A stretch of 64,000 nt of DNA from Progne subis subis. Taxonomy: Eukaryota; Chordata; Aves; Passeriformes; Hirundinidae. The position numbers and the translations under genes are program-made. Below the pieces are notes generated by a model. The model had not been told where the DNA came from. It searched no databases and saw only the letters and a list, made by a program, of their open reading frames with translations. The stretch covers positions 5,587,058-5,651,057 of the forward strand of contig JAKJHU010000030.1 in the NCBI GenBank assembly GCA_022316685.1. The letters are read 5' to 3'. Shown one piece after another: positions 54,101 to 64,000 of the stretch. Within the stretch, counting starts at the first letter, position 1; each line of letters starts with the position of its first letter.

Positions 54101-56777
54101 TCATGATGTTTATCCCAGCTTTTGCTGCATACTTGATCTGAGAGGCTTGCTTGCAAGGATTTGTGTATATAATGTTTTCAGGAGAAATGCCCAGGTCTTG
54201 TACCAATGCCATTTCAGACTGAAAAAAGAGGAGCATACCCAGAGTTCGACAAAGTGCACTGCACCATCTTTCCTGAATTTTCATTAGATATGCTCTACTA
54301 CCACACTAAAGAGAAAACTATCTACTGCTTCTAGGGCAGAAGTACAGATTTTCAACAGCCAGTTACACATGAGTTCACAGTTCAAATTTTATTTATAATC
54401 ATGGCATTTAACACCAAAGAGATGAATTTAAACCAGCAGACATATGAAAGAAAAGGCACACAGGCAAGAAAAACTTACTTTACTGGAACATGCAAATCCA
54501 ACACCAAGGGTCCCCAGAATTTCAAGTACACCTGGAGTAGAATTGCATTTTACAGGATAAAATGGCTTTATGGGTGCCATCACATTCTGCCACTGTATGT
54601 TATTCCTTACAAGCTTTCCAAGATCACCAACATAAAAGGCCTTTTTTCCAGTCTGCAAAAGGAAGAACAGGAAAATAAAGTGTCTGAAATTGTAGGTTTG
54701 CTATCAAAACAAACAACCCAAATCTTAGAGGACTATGTACCTTTTTTTTTCCACCCTGCTCTTAACTTTTAGATTTGACCTTGAACATTTTTCTATTCAC
54801 CTAGCAACTTGGAACTCATTTAAAAAAATCAAAGGTAATACCTACCACTTCAGAGAGATCATGAATGCTATTGACAAAAATCTGAAATTCCCAAATAAAA
54901 GATTGTACTTAAATTCCAAATGCTGATTTTATCCAAAAATACAGATTAAGTAACAAATTTCTTTCAACTTTTTATTTTCAGAAGTTTGCAGCTATTTATA
55001 GGAAGAAAATCCACTGGGATGAAAGCTTCCACAGTGTCAATGTAATTTGTATCTTATTGTACAAGGAATAAAATCTGATGCACTAACATTATTTTAACAT
55101 CCAGCTAAGAGCTTATTTTAGTGAAAATTTGTTTGTTGGTATTTTAGTTCAGGAAGTCAAATTTGAGACTGTTCTCCACACCTTGTGAAAAATGAAGTTC
55201 AAAAGGAATTTTAAGAACTAGACCCCATGCTAAAGGTGACAGAATCAAGTACATAATCTTTAAGAAAAAGCACAGACTTTCCTGGAACTGTTAAGTTCCC
55301 TTTGCACATCTGGTACAACAGTCTTTCTCAATATCAGGCCATGATGTGGGTGTAGTGGACTGAAATGCAAACAGATCATTCCAGATTTGTTCATAATGTG
55401 TACTCAGTAGAACTACTGTAAGTGAATGCCCTACTGTAAATCAGTTAAAGATCCCCACAAAATAGATTATGGATCTGAATCAAGACTGCACATCAAATGT
55501 TAATTCTAGCACTTGACTTTCGCAGATACAAAACTCTATATGTTGTGGCTTATTTTATACAAAGTCTTTATGTCTGTTTAAAAAACACAAATAGAAATTC
55601 CATCGGGTGGAAGCATACTGACCCCCTGTACGGGTCACCAGCAGGAATGGGATCTGGAGCTTTAGATCCATGGCACAGGCCTCTACCCCTTGAGCTAAAG
55701 GAGTAAATGAAAGCAGCAGGAGGCAGCTATCCTCTGTGCGCCAGCCAGTGGTTGGAGACATGACATGTTGCCAGTAGTTTACCTATTTATTTGCTAGACA
55801 GAAAAAGAATATTAGGAATCAGGATTTGGGAATCCTACACCTGAGTTCAGAAGGCCATGGAATTTAGCTATTTGCTGTACTACAGTTGACCACTTGCACA
55901 TGAATATTAGTTCTGATAAACCAAGGGAAAAGTGAACAACTCACAGGTATGGCATATGAAGAATACAGGATATGCTTAATGAAACTTCTTTTAAAGTTTG
56001 CTCTTTCAACAACTTTGTCTACAGAACAAAAGCTACATCTTCCTGCCTCCTCCTAAGAAATGAGTGAAGCCTTATTCAAAAAATGACTATTGTATATTCA
56101 AGTTTCTTTCCAGTTGGCTGCTAAACTTCAGTGGCTTTTACACCAGTTTGTCTTGAAAGATAGCACCTCGCAATGTGCTTGTACCAGTTTCCAGTGGGGA
56201 GAAGGGTAACAGGAAGATGTATAAATATAAACCATGATGGCCCACAGAAAATTTAAACATGGCTTAAAACTGGCTCAGCACACGCATTTGTCAGAACCCC
56301 GGCATATTTTCAGGGACAGAACAACAAAAAGATTCTAACTAAATATATCAAATTGTACAATTTCAGGTGTGTGTGATCTAATAAAATCTCTTGAAACACT
56401 GAGATGGGAACCAGTATTTAATTACATCAGCCAGATTACTTTCCTGCTAGCCACACTCAGGAAGGTAGGAGCTGATGCCCAAATTTCCCCAACAGAATTC
56501 TGCCCAAAGCAAGAAAACAGCAAAGAAGCAGAATCAGAAAAGGAAGTTACTTTATAAGGTGAGTGAGGCTTAGCTGGCTGTTCCTCTGTTGCTGTTAGCT
56601 CATCAGTTCTAAAATACTTTGACCTAGTTTGAAGACTTAAGGAACTAAATCAAAAGATCTACAAAGCAAACTTACATGAGTATGTTCATAAATACAGTTG
56701 TCAATAACATCTGCAAGAGTTGCTCCTTCATCCAACAGACCAATGGAGTAATTTGCATCCTCAAGAAATCCTTTCAT
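45044..56777 (-). CDS. AZIN1: AZIN1, antizyme inhibitor 1 (10 coding exons)
   Basis: AZIN1 is a catalytically dead homologue of ornithine decarboxylase. It binds antizyme more tightly than ODC does, frees ODC from degradation and raises polyamine synthesis and uptake. All ten coding exons are present with consistent phases: 56676-56777, 54479-54652, 54046-54218, 50431-50565, 48902-48983, 48009-48083, 46797-46962, 46153-46271, 45764-45978 and 45044-45155. They encode 450 residues; human has 448. The start [18 protein letters not shown] and the end [14 protein letters not shown] match the family. Visible landmarks are the ODC-fold N-domain with PFYPVKCN (Lys69 kept), the antizyme-binding region [14 protein letters not shown]...KYAAKAGIN, the LDIGGGFTG loop and [10 protein letters not shown]. 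The arginine-bearing PLP phosphate segment of ODC is replaced by EEMNMKFG, as in other AZIN1 proteins. There are no frameshifts or stops. Two extra residues relative to human lie around KLLPSG and RNDDEP. Confidence 0.97.
45764..45978 (-). CDS. AZIN1: AZIN1 coding exon 9 (human editing-site exon)
   Basis: Starts [18 protein letters not shown] and ends MMSFSDW (Trp codon split) before GTAAGA. It includes the position matching the human A-to-I recoded Ser367; here the codon is AAC, Asn369. Confidence 0.96.
46153..46271 (-). CDS. AZIN1: AZIN1 coding exon 8
   Basis: Encodes [20 protein letters not shown] and ends NTIPEVHK before GTGAGT. Acceptor TACTTTCAG. Confidence 0.96.
46797..46962 (-). CDS. 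AZIN1: AZIN1 coding exon 7
   Basis: Starts [19 protein letters not shown] and ends KLLPSG plus one base before GTAAGG. Contains [19 protein letters not shown]. Confidence 0.96.
48009..48083 (-). CDS. AZIN1: AZIN1 coding exon 6
   Basis: 25 codons, [20 protein letters not shown] and LQLEE, containing the conserved GGG loop of the ODC fold. Donor GTATGC, acceptor CATTTTAG. Confidence 0.95.
48902..48983 (-). CDS. AZIN1: AZIN1 coding exon 5
   Basis: Encodes [19 protein letters not shown] and ends CVFDMA before GTAAG. Acceptor TTTTTTTCAG. Confidence 0.96.
50431..50565 (-). CDS. AZIN1: AZIN1 coding exon 4
   Basis: 135 bases encoding [20 protein letters not shown]...GVQIVGV, split Lys codons at both ends. 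Acceptor TTCTCTTAG, donor GTGAGT. The PLP-contact arginine of ODC is not present in the aligned stretch. Confidence 0.95.
50566..54045 (-). other. AZIN1: AZIN1 intron between coding exons 3 and 4
   Basis: 3.5 kb, the largest intron within the coding region. AT-rich, with a C/A-rich low-complexity tract at 53125-53170. No exon, snoRNA-like box pair or repeat recognised. The other coding introns (45.2-45.7, 46.3-46.8, 47.0-48.0, 48.1-48.9, 49.0-50.4, 54.7-56.7 kb) are likewise featureless. Confidence 0.55.
54046..54218 (-). CDS. AZIN1: AZIN1 coding exon 3 (antizyme-binding region)
   Basis: Starts [10 protein letters not shown] and ends RNHPHA plus two bases of Lys, before GTAAGT. Covers the segment aligned with the antizyme-binding element of ODC ([16 protein letters not shown]). 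Confidence 0.97.
54479..54652 (-). CDS. AZIN1: AZIN1 coding exon 2
   Basis: 58 codons, phase 0 at both ends, between acceptor CCTTTTGCAG and donor GTAAGT. Starts [14 protein letters not shown] and ends GFACSSK. Carries the lysine equivalent to ODC Lys69. Confidence 0.97.
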
Positions 56778-56873
56778 CTCAGCCGTATTCCACAAAGCCG
56801 ACAGTCATAAACCAAGAAACACAAGGGATGGGCTTCCAAGCCTTATATCCGGGTCCTTAAATTATGCAACAAA
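56676..56873 (-). CDS. AZIN1: AZIN1 first coding exon plus 5' UTR
   Basis: The ATG is at 56775-56777; 34 codons end GAACATACTCAT before donor GTAAGT. Upstream is a leader stretch. The acceptor is most likely TTTCTTTGTGCAG, putting the exon start at 56873. A weaker AG at 56856-56857 is possible. Confidence 0.9.
56779..56808 (-). promoter_or_regulatory. Short AUG uORF ending 1 base before AZIN1 ATG
   Basis: In the exon leader an ATG at 56806-56808 opens nine codons (MTVGFVEYG) that stop at TGA 56779-56781. One G separates this stop from the AZIN1 ATG. Whether ribosomes use it is unknown. Such near-abutting uORFs can modulate reinitiation at the main start. Confidence 0.6.
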
Positions 56874-59800
56874 CTGCACAAAGAAAACATGTGTCAATGG
56901 AAAAAGAGGCACAAAGCATACTGTGCTGCTATTTAAAAATCAGCTTTCTACACCTGATGTCTTACAAACAGTAACACACCCTCTACAAAAACCAAAGAAG
57001 CTTTTACTCTGCTCACCCTGCATTTGCCAGAAATATGGATAGAACAATTCTACTAAAGCCAAGAATAAAACAGAAGCTGGGTACTTTAAATCCGATACTA
57101 ACTTCCAGAATGAACTGATGCAAGGCTGTTCTTGAGAATTCCAGACTGTATGCACACTGATCTGCACTGAGTTTATGCAAACTATGAAAATACTGCAAGT
57201 GCAGCCTAATTGTACAAATGCCTCACTCAGCTCAGTTCTTTTCAAGTACAGCATCTTAAGCAATGCTAGCATTCAAGTGTGCAACTGGAAGACTGCCTGT
57301 AATAGAACATTTCTGCATTTGTTATAGAAAACTTGTAGCTCATTGATTAAATGTTAGCATTGATATTTGTGTTAACATTCTAGTTTTTTGATGCTAATTT
57401 ATAAGCACCACGTTTACACATTGTATCAGACATTTATTTTGTTGTTCTCTTCATAGCATTACCTACAACACTTAACCTTAATTGCAATAGAGGTTAACAA
57501 AAAGAAGCCACTAGGCTACAAGTAATTTTAAAAGTGATAATCTTAGAATTGTTATTAAAATAAAGTAACATTTACAGTCTAATTTTATTTACATCTTGCT
57601 TATCATCAGATCTTCACTGCAAATTAGCTTGGTAGTTAGTAGTTTATACACAGTGTTTTCCAAAAGACAACCTGAATCAACACAGTCCAACACTGACAAC
57701 AGTTAAATATACAGTCTTACAATGCAGATTGACTATTTATTCACAAGTAAAAATCAGCTGACAGTAGAAAATTACCAACAGTTGACTATATATCTTCATT
57801 TGCTTTACTTGATGAATAGAACAATCTGTAGTTTCCATTCCATTAGAGTTGTGGGTCTTGTTTAAAAGCAGCTTATCAGCTTACATCAACCCACTGACCA
57901 CATTTTTGTTTCAACTGTCACCTTTATGACTAACACAAGATTGATCAAAACCAGCTAGCTAACTTCATTCCTTCTCTAAATGAAGACCGAAAACTTTTTT
58001 TCATCTCTCAGCAGAAGTTACATAGTACTTGTAAAAAAAGTGATGGTTGTTTTCTAAAGCTACCCACACCTAGATTTACAATAACAGAATTATTTTTCTA
58101 ATTAAAAGTGTTTATAGAAACCACCAACATTACAGCTGAAAGCCAAAAATACTTCATATTAGGACTATAAAAGTTGAGATAATTTTGGCTTCAAATCAAA
58201 ACAGGCCCATGGTATTAACTCTGCTCTGGTGTTTCAGCCACCATCTCCATAGACTAAAAAAAAAAATACACAATTTGCAACATAGGATTGGTTAATGTTG
58301 TCAACAAAGTTACTTGGCTGTAGCTTAATATTACCATAACTAAGCAGCAGTTGCTCCTGTTTGTCATTATGCCAAATCAAGGGAAAGGACTCAGCAGGGG
58401 TTTTTATATGCGTTCTGCACAACTCAAACATGCCCCTTATGTTTGTTACAAGAGGAATTTACTGCCAGGTGAACTAACTCAGGGACAGCAAGAATATTCA
58501 GTTCTGTTCAGAAGCTAAATGATAAAGACAAGTACACTGGGTAAGAAATACTTGTCTCACACATATATAGTGAGTCCTATGATTACTTAAGGGAATCATG
58601 GAGATCCAAAACAATCACAGAAAGGCAAGATAATTATCACATTGATGTAAGGATTTAATTAGTTACAAAAACAATGACTAGGTGGTAGACCATAATATCC
58701 AGAAAAGTCTTTAGTCAATCATATCTCAGTACAAGACTAACAGCTAAAACTCCTTTAAAAATACCACCAATGAACAAAAGAAGCTTGTGCACTAAGTTTG
58801 CCTCAAATCAGTTCAACAAACACAAACATCACAGTCATCATCATAAAATATCCATGGTTTTCAGAGGCAGAGGACCAAAAAGGTTGAGTTATCTTTTTGC
58901 CCCAGAAAAAAATGCTGGCATCAGTATTTTCCTGCAAATCTTTTTAAGGATTTACTGTATATACAAGGGTACTACTTAGCTAGATTTTAAAATTTGCTTG
59001 AGGGTTTTTGTTTTTAGTTTTTTTTTTCATGTTACAAGCCACTTCTTACACTCTAAAGCATGCATACAGTCAAGAGTCCCTTCCACCCCAGACCTACCCT
59101 ACTGGAAGGTCTCAGCACACCCACTGAAACCAGTCAGAGCCCTGAACAGATTTTTAGACTCGCCAGACACAGAACTAATGGCTTCTACCTTGTATCTCAC
59201 ATGAAGCAGCTCAATCTAATCAACTGCACACTCTTCCTCTTTGAGTGTGGGTGTTCATCTGAGTTACAGTGGAGTAGATTTAAGCTAGTTGTCTAGTACT
59301 CTTAAAAGAAAGGCTTTTTTCATAGTTAATGACTGTGGTGCCAATAGCTTTCAGACAGATGGTGTAGAAGAATACTTTCCTCCAAAAGCTGCCCCTTTAA
59401 TTTTGGAGAGACTCAGTTTAAGTAAAGCAAGGAGGGAGGATTCTTTACCACCAACTCCCCAAAGCCATCACCAACAAAAAGAACAATTATTTAGTAAGTT
59501 AGTTTTAATGAAGAATATTTCCTAAACAAAATTTGTCTCCTGCTCATTCATCAAAAAGCATCTTATGGTCAAGAGGCAGGGATCAAAAGTATGCTAATAC
59601 AGATTCAATGACAAATTGCAACAAACCATAAACAACCTGATATAACCTCTCCCAGGCTGCTGAATAGTGATTGCTTTTTCTAAGCACACCCAAGACATGG
59701 AAGCTTTTCCATTTAACATAATTAATCTAGCAGGAAAAAAAAGCTAATATATGTTTAACTACTGTCTAATTTCCCCTTTTTTGAATAAATTACATCTCTT

Positions 59801-62800
59801 CAGTCTTGACAGAAAGAGTATTCTACAAAGAAAAGACAACTTCCTAGAAGCACTGCTACAGGCACCACTACAAGATAGTGGCTAGAGAAATATTTCTTTA
59901 AGGGGTTAATACCTTACAGTAGGATTTGGGACTCTGCTGTCACCTTATTCTGTCCTGACTGGTTCCACCTGAGGGGGGGAGGAGAATCAGCTATAAAATT
60001 TGCAGAAGGAAATCTAAAGGACAATTTAGGACTTTTTAAAATGTTTGTAAGATGAGTCAGGAATCATTAGAGTACAGAGTTCACTCCTTGCTGGAAATGC
60101 TGACTTGCTGCAAGTCATTATTTAACAGACTTGGTGTGGTAACACCACCCATTTTCACACCTGAAATGTTAGTCTGCACAATGCTCCAGGACATATATTT
60201 TAAGTCAAACAAAAGCTGTCAAGTGGTATGAGACTTCTACATAGGCATGTAATTGCTTTCTTTGAAGTAAGCATTACATCCTCAGGCTCTTTAACACAAT
60301 GAGTTCCCAGATGAAGAACTCTTAGATATTAAGTGTACATATTTAAACACGGCAATTACTGCAGACATCTGGAATAAAAGAAAATTAAAATTCTCTGAAG
60401 AGTCTAAACACTTGCTTGTAACATGCAAGCATCTGTAACACACACAACTTTCATTTTTTTCTTTACATTATTCAAACTATGTATTGTTTGGCCTAAGAAA
60501 AGAATTTCAAAGCCCCCAAACACCCATAGGTTTGGTTTGTTCATTAAAAACTTCCTTGACAAAATAAGTCTTTGCAAACCAGAGAGGGTCCAAATAACGT
60601 CTTTTAATCGCATCATATTATACAAAAGTATTTATGACATAATTATGCTGATGCAAAAATCATAAAGGGCTAAAAACACATTCTCTCATTCCTTGCAATA
60701 CTAATTCTTCAGACGTAATAAATAAAAAAACCATTTTGTCACCGACACTGGCAATTCAGTACGGAATTGGTAGACTAGGAAAGTAGAAATACAAGTCCTC
60801 TGTTTTCAGTGCAGGAAACAGAGTATCTTTTAAAAAAATATTCCAAGACACCATTTCACCAATTTGCATCACTGCAATTCAGTAACCTGAATGTAGCTGA
60901 TGGAAATGCTGAAACAGGTGTCTTCTTTTGTATTACTTAAGTTACCTCTCAGTACAAACCACTGAGGGTCATAAGTAGGGCACCTGTACAGCTTAGGTCA
61001 GTTGCATCCCACACTATTCTCTCAGCAGCATTCCACACACTTAAGTGAGCAATCTACAAAGAGCAATTCTGCTGAATCAAGGAAAGGGGGTAGATACTGA
61101 AAAAACAGTGCCCCATCCAACATGTTCTACAGGAACAAGAACCTCCTTCTGTATTCTTGAAATTTGAATACGTGATTCAGACCCAATAAGCTCACAAAGC
61201 TTACAAGACCGTAATTACTCTTCTAAGTGCGCATACACTTCATGGTACCAGATCAGCAGTTCTTTTCCAACAAGGCAAAGAGTCACTTCCCTATCCTATC
61301 TTCTTCCTTGCTCAGTGTCAGTATTTGGCCTCCCCACTGTCCCCCTGAGACTCCCAAGTCCCAGCCCTCCTGCTCCCTCCAGCTGCCACCAGTTCCATTT
61401 ACACAAAGTCAAGAGAGCTTCCAAAGTTAGCCAGCCCAGATAGCTATTGCTTCCATTGGCATAGACAGGGCTTGTTAATACATCAGACTTCCACTGCTAA
61501 TTCCCATCATTTCTGATCAACCAGATGTGGCAATAAATAGATTTTAAAGGATCAAGACTTCAGGCCACAGTTGCAAGACTGTTCAGGGAGTGAGAGCTTG
61601 AAGAGCAGACAAAACTAAACCCCAAGTCTTCCCCTGGCCAGTATAACACAAGGAAAAAGTGAGATGGAGAAAAATATAAAAAGGAAGCAAGTTTAATGGA
61701 AATGTAAGTACATCTTCAGACAGAAGATTTTTGTTTTAGTTCCACTGGAACATAACACCCAACATTATTTATACAACTATATTTAAAAGCTCACTTGACC
61801 TTCTTCCCATTAAATCACTTTGCAAGTTGAACAAGATTCAAAGTATCAATTAGCTCTCTAACTTACGTCTTAGCTGCGTTTGAGGCAATGACCTGTGCTT
61901 CGGCAAACCGAAACAGGTACAGATTTCCTAGCAAACACTACTGCTACCTACATCACCACTACATTCAATACTGAAATACTTCTGTTGTGTACAGTACATT
62001 ATTCCTGAACACGTAATAGATCCAACATCAAAATAAACACACATTATTTGAACATTCAGCTGCAAATAAAGCAAATCCAGTGTCACTTCCATTCTAGGGC
62101 AATCTATACCTTTCACTGTTTGTCACAGCACAGGAGTCTACTAGTTAGAGAAGGAATATCTCAAAGTGTCAGAACAGCCTTCACCTCAATAACAAGACCT
62201 TTGTCACAGCCAAAATTCTCTTCAGAACGGTTTTAGAAATTAAGATTCATGTATAGTAGCTTAAGATTGTATACTTTATTCACTCATTTCTCACAGTTAT
62301 TTTGCCTTTCCTACCTTTTTACTACTTACTTTACTCTGGTTCAAGTGCAAAATGTCATGAGACAGTTCTCGCCACATAGAGGAGTGAACCAAAACTTAAA
62401 CTGAACAGGAGAAGCTATCTCGGCTTTTTTGCTTATAAAAATCATATCTAAAACATAACAGTGATATTCAGAAAATTCTCAGTGTTAACTGAATTCACTT
62501 GAATAGAGTATTCAACTACAAAGAACCAGATTTATGCAGTTAATTCAGTAAGTTTCAAACAAAACAAAAAGAATATAACCTCTGGAGATAAAGACAGAAG
62601 TCAGGATAAACCAAGCTCATCCTGTGCCTCAGCAATTGAGGTATTTTCAAAGAACAAGTTTATCTACATTAAATACCTTATTAGGAGGCATACAAACACA
62701 ACTGGCATTTGAAATCTTTGTGGTCTTTAAGAAGTACCTGGCTCAGTAAGATATACTTTACCATTTGCAAGGCCTACATTAAAAAGCATTCCATAATTTA

Positions 62801-63636
62801 TAGCTACTAAGCCAAACAAAAACGCCTTCAGCTAGACAGGAAAAAAGTATCACTGTACAAATAATACTGTATAAAGTCAGCTTAAATGCATTTATAATAT
62901 CTGACTTAGGAGTATTGTTAAAAACCACATAAAACTACTTTCAGTTAACAGAACATTATAACCACACACATTTCAGAGTTTTCTCTGCTCCTTAAGATCA
63001 GCTAAGTGCATTCATTTGTTTCCCATTATCATGGTCTTGTTTTTCTTTAATAATTATTTGCCACTTCAAAATATAAAGGCATTTATAATTGGTACACATT
63101 TTCCATCCAACAGTAAATTCCACATTCTACTGTAACCCCACTACAACTATTTGTGGAAGCGGATAGTAATTAGCAAATAATGGAGACAGGCATTTGGGAA
63201 CGCACACCCTTCATGACCAGCCTTACCTACTGTTTACAATAGCAAATTTTAACTATTTCAGAATAAACTACTCCAAGAAACTATACAGTACTCAGCAAGC
63301 CATGAGCTGATGTTAACAGTCATGAAAGTCCAACTTATGACTTCAGAATTATCACTGAGAGACTGAAGTTACAGTCAGTTTTATTTCAGGATTTCTGCAA
63401 CCAACAACCCTAATTCAGAAAAGTAGCTTCATTTACCAAGTTTACAGCAGAACTTCATCAGGTAATTGTACTGAGAAAGGTGTTAGGTGAGTAAAATTTT
63501 TAGTCCTCCCCCCCACAATCCTGAATGCAAGTCCTATGTAATTTTGATAAGCTATATCCAGACAGTTATCACAAAAAACATACAAACTGTATTATTGCAA
63601 GTGCTTATCTTCCTGCTTACAGATGAAGAGACTTAC
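56874..63636 (-). other. AZIN1: AZIN1 leader intron(s)
   Basis: 6.8 kb between the uCC exon and the first coding exon. AT-rich unique sequence. An additional untranslated exon may be hidden here but none is recognisable. No repeat family or RNA gene was identified. Confidence 0.6.
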
Positions 63637-63774
63637 ATGGACAAGTTAGGAGATGGAACCCTACTATCATCAGCTAGGTTCCCAAGGTGGCTCAGCGTTG
63701 AAGTCGAACTGCTCTCTATAAAGCACTTCTCCTAAGCCCTCTGGATAGTTGTAAACTTGATCAGAGATTTTGCC
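63637..63774 (-). other. AZIN1: AZIN1 5' UTR exon
   Basis: Acceptor TTTTTCTCCCTACAG at the upstream side and donor CCAT|GTAAGT at 63631-63636. It carries the 3' part of the upstream conserved reading frame. The first exon and promoter lie past the right end of the window. Confidence 0.88.
63670..63774 (-). CDS. AZIN1 upstream conserved ORF (uCC), 3' portion with PPW motif
   Basis: 34 codons in frame from the exon edge, starting GKISDQVYNYPEGLG and ending DFNAEPPWEPS, then TGA at 63670-63672. In mammals the AZIN1 leader uCC starts at an AUU codon, and polyamine-dependent ribosome stalling at its Pro-Pro-Trp motif causes queuing that promotes uCC initiation and shuts down AZIN1 translation. 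The PPW, the acidic/aromatic context and the position in an AZIN1 leader exon identify it. The stop is followed in frame by TGA, TAG and TAG, so four stops stand in a row. The start codon must lie in an upstream exon outside the window. The matching of the whole peptide to other species is not verified here. Confidence 0.88.
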   Translation of the reverse strand, partial: GKISDQVYNYPEGLGEVLYREQFDFNAEPPWEPS

Positions 63775-64000
63775 CTGTAGGGAGAAAAACACAGACAAAA
63801 ATAAATTTCATAACAAGAACTGAATAAAATCTTTATCATAAAACATGTAACAAATGGCTTTTCAGTAGCTTTTAAGGAAACTTGCAACACCCCACCGTAA
63901 AAGTTTATAATCACATCAAACACCCAGTTTTCAAGAGTTTATGTAAACTCTGAGCCAAAACTAGTCAGATGTACAAAGAACCACTGAAGCTGCTTGTTTG
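63775..64000 (-). other. AZIN1: AZIN1 leader intron, window edge
   Basis: Intronic sequence upstream of the uCC exon, with a polypyrimidine tract next to the acceptor. Nothing else is recognised. Confidence 0.7.

Overview
The window is vertebrate nuclear DNA from a bird, most likely a passerine. The genes are intron-split with GT/AG junctions. The repeats are CR1 LINE copies and avian endogenous-retrovirus solo LTRs of types I associate with songbirds. Two orthologues are recognised directly from their exons: KLF10 (TIEG1) at about 16.6-19.0 kb and AZIN1 (antizyme inhibitor 1) at 45.0-63.8 kb. Both lie on the minus strand in the same order and orientation as on human 8q22.3, but only about 24 kb apart. 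The order of the two genes rules out reading the pair as the paralogous KLF11-ODC1 locus, and so do their diagnostic residues.

Layout. 1-15.4 kb is intergenic: a CR1 tail, an ERVK-like solo LTR (6813-7303), a GGA/GAA-rich purine tract and a 58-bp minisatellite beside a small orphan CpG-rich patch (8.4-9.6 kb). 15.4-19.0 kb is KLF10 with its 3' UTR, followed by a large CpG island (19.6-21.45 kb) that should hold its promoter. 21.7-23.3 kb is a 5'-truncated CR1 with broken reverse transcriptase. 23.3-44.5 kb is intergenic: a cluster of ERVL-type LTRs at 29.0-31.6 kb, a 200-bp CTCCT pentamer array at 38 kb and two orphan CpG-rich blocks at about 35 and 39.6-41.1 kb. 44.5-64 kb is AZIN1: ten coding exons giving 450 residues, plus a 5' UTR exon. 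The first exon and the promoter lie beyond the right edge.

Main points. (1) The AZIN1 leader exon at 63637-63774 carries the end of the conserved upstream reading frame (uCC) with its Pro-Pro-Trp stall motif. This is the element through which polyamines control AZIN1 translation; here it ends in four consecutive in-frame stops. A second tiny AUG uORF ends one base before the AZIN1 start codon. (2) KLF10 exon 3 contains two apparent +1 frameshifts, and an in-frame TAA just upstream of the exon 2 ATG excludes the human-type N-terminus. Either the assembly has indel errors or this copy encodes only a ~102-residue repression-domain fragment. (3) The AZIN1 codon matching the human A-to-I recoding site (Ser367) is AAC (Asn), so the human Ser-to-Gly edit cannot occur in the same way.

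The two genes are functionally separate: KLF10 is a TGF-beta-inducible nuclear repressor, and AZIN1 is a cytoplasmic/nuclear polyamine regulator that titrates antizyme. I see no operon, CRISPR array, tRNA, rRNA or intact mobile element. Exon boundaries were read by eye; UTR ends, LTR limits and promoter sites are approximate.
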